The position numbers and the translations under genes are program-made. Positions 4,624-5,167 of a stretch of 5,167 bases of DNA are shown in pieces (the first letter of the stretch is position 1; each line of letters starts with the position of its first letter). The notes below the pieces were generated by a model. It did not search any database. It was not told the origin of the DNA and saw nothing but the letters and a program-made list of their open reading frames with translations. Origin of the DNA: Chloroflexota bacterium (lineage in GTDB: Bacteria > Chloroflexota > Limnocylindria > Limnocylindrales > CSP1-4); assembly GCA_021785115.1 (NCBI GenBank), contig JAJYGO010000194.1, positions 1 to 5,167 on the forward strand, read 5' to 3'.

Positions 4624-5167
4624 CTACCTCACGGAAGAGTGGACGCGGAGCTCGGCGATGCTCGGTGACGGCGATGGCGCCCCGGGCGGTCGGCGCCGAC
4701 AGGACCGGGAGCGCGGGCAGGAGGGCGATGAGCCGGCCGCATCGGAGTCGGATTTCGGGCGCCCGGCGCGCTCGCGCCACGCCGCCTGCAGCTCGGCCAC
4801 CTGGCCGGCGAGCTCGATCGACACGGTCGCCGCCCGTGCCGCAGCCTCGGAGAAGGAGGCAATCCAGTCCGCGACGCGGCCGTCCCGGAAGGCGGTCAGG
4901 CCATCGACACATGCGCAGGGACGCGGCGCCAAGACGATGGCGACGGGCGGAACGAACCTGCTGGCGGCGTACCTCCTCCGAAGGATGACGTGGAACAGCG
5001 CACGTCCGACGCGCCGGTTGCCGTCGATGAACGGATGGATGGTCTCGAACTGCGCGTGCGCGATCGCCGCCTGGGCGACCGCCGGGAGGTCGTCGCGCGC
5101 GGCGAACGCGACGAGATCGTCGAGGAGCGTGCCGACCGGGTCCTCGGGTGGCGGCACGAGGGCGGCG
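4624..5167 (-). pseudogene. Fic-domain protein, N-terminus off the window, frameshifted near the C-terminus
   Basis: The frame is open from the right window edge. It reads VGTLLDDLVAFAARDDLPAV, AQAAIAHAQFETIHPFIDGN and RRVGRALFHVILRRRYAASR, then FVPPVAIVLA. This is a Fic/DOC AMP-transferase core with its active-site loop at about 5037-5002. The catalytic His and the phosphate-binding Asp and Asn are present, but the consensus GNGR reads GNRR: the glycine is arginine (codon at 5016-5014). After VAELQAAWRERAGRPKSDSD the family C-terminus (RLIALLPALPVLSAPTA) continues in another frame from about 4735. One missing base in the GGCCGG stretch explains this. The first frame stops at 4624. In the family these proteins AMPylate target proteins and many act as toxins. 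No start is visible, and nothing here shows its partner. Confidence 0.75.

Noticed and set aside
1..5167. CRISPR array, insertion sequence or integrase
   Set aside because: No regularly spaced repeats, transposase motifs or tyrosine/serine recombinase signatures were seen on either strand.

Overview
The window is GC-rich (about two-thirds G+C by eye) with strong G/C third positions. That and the family variants seen fit an actinobacterium or a member of Chloroflexota; the sequence does not let me decide between them. Nearly all gene signal is on the minus strand. The exceptions are a broken ATPase relic near the left end and half of a tRNA gene at about 4.37 kb.

Layout, left to right. (1) 1-166: N-terminus of an XRE-type helix-turn-helix regulator, cut by the window edge. 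(2) About 226-905: a gene graveyard. It holds a frameshifted plus-strand fragment of an archaeal-type AAA ATPase and a minus-strand, multiply frameshifted C-terminal piece of an AlbA_2/RecG-like ATP-binding regulator. (3) About 905-2126: type IV toxin-antitoxin (AbiE) locus 1. The antitoxin abiEi is intact; the overlapping AbiEii nucleotidyltransferase toxin has one frameshift and has lost its C-terminus. (4) 2127-2313: promoter/operator of locus 1 and a 17-bp palindrome. (5) 2314-3961: AbiE locus 2, again with an intact antitoxin and a toxin of full length carrying one frameshift. (6) 3962-4013: promoter of locus 2 with a 9-bp inverted repeat in the -35/-10 spacer. (7) 4356-4392: the 5' half of a tRNA-Thr(CGU), broken exactly at the end of the anticodon loop. 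(8) About 4624-5167: a Fic-domain gene cut by the right edge, frameshifted near its C-terminus and with a non-consensus residue in the Fic motif.

In each AbiE locus the antitoxin comes first and the toxin start abuts or overlaps the antitoxin stop (TAGATG in locus 2, ATGA in locus 1), which implies one mRNA and translational coupling. Each antitoxin start has an inverted repeat placed over its predicted promoter, as expected for the negative autoregulation known for AbiEi proteins.

The main pattern is that both antitoxin genes read open from end to end, while every toxin or effector gene that can be followed (two AbiEii, Fic, the AlbA_2 relic, the AAA relic) is interrupted. This is either an accessory region beside a tRNA where toxins have been inactivated and antitoxins kept, or a sequence with indel errors that happened to spare the two antitoxins. 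The sequence alone cannot settle this. I found no CRISPR array, rRNA, complete tRNA, insertion sequence or integrase.
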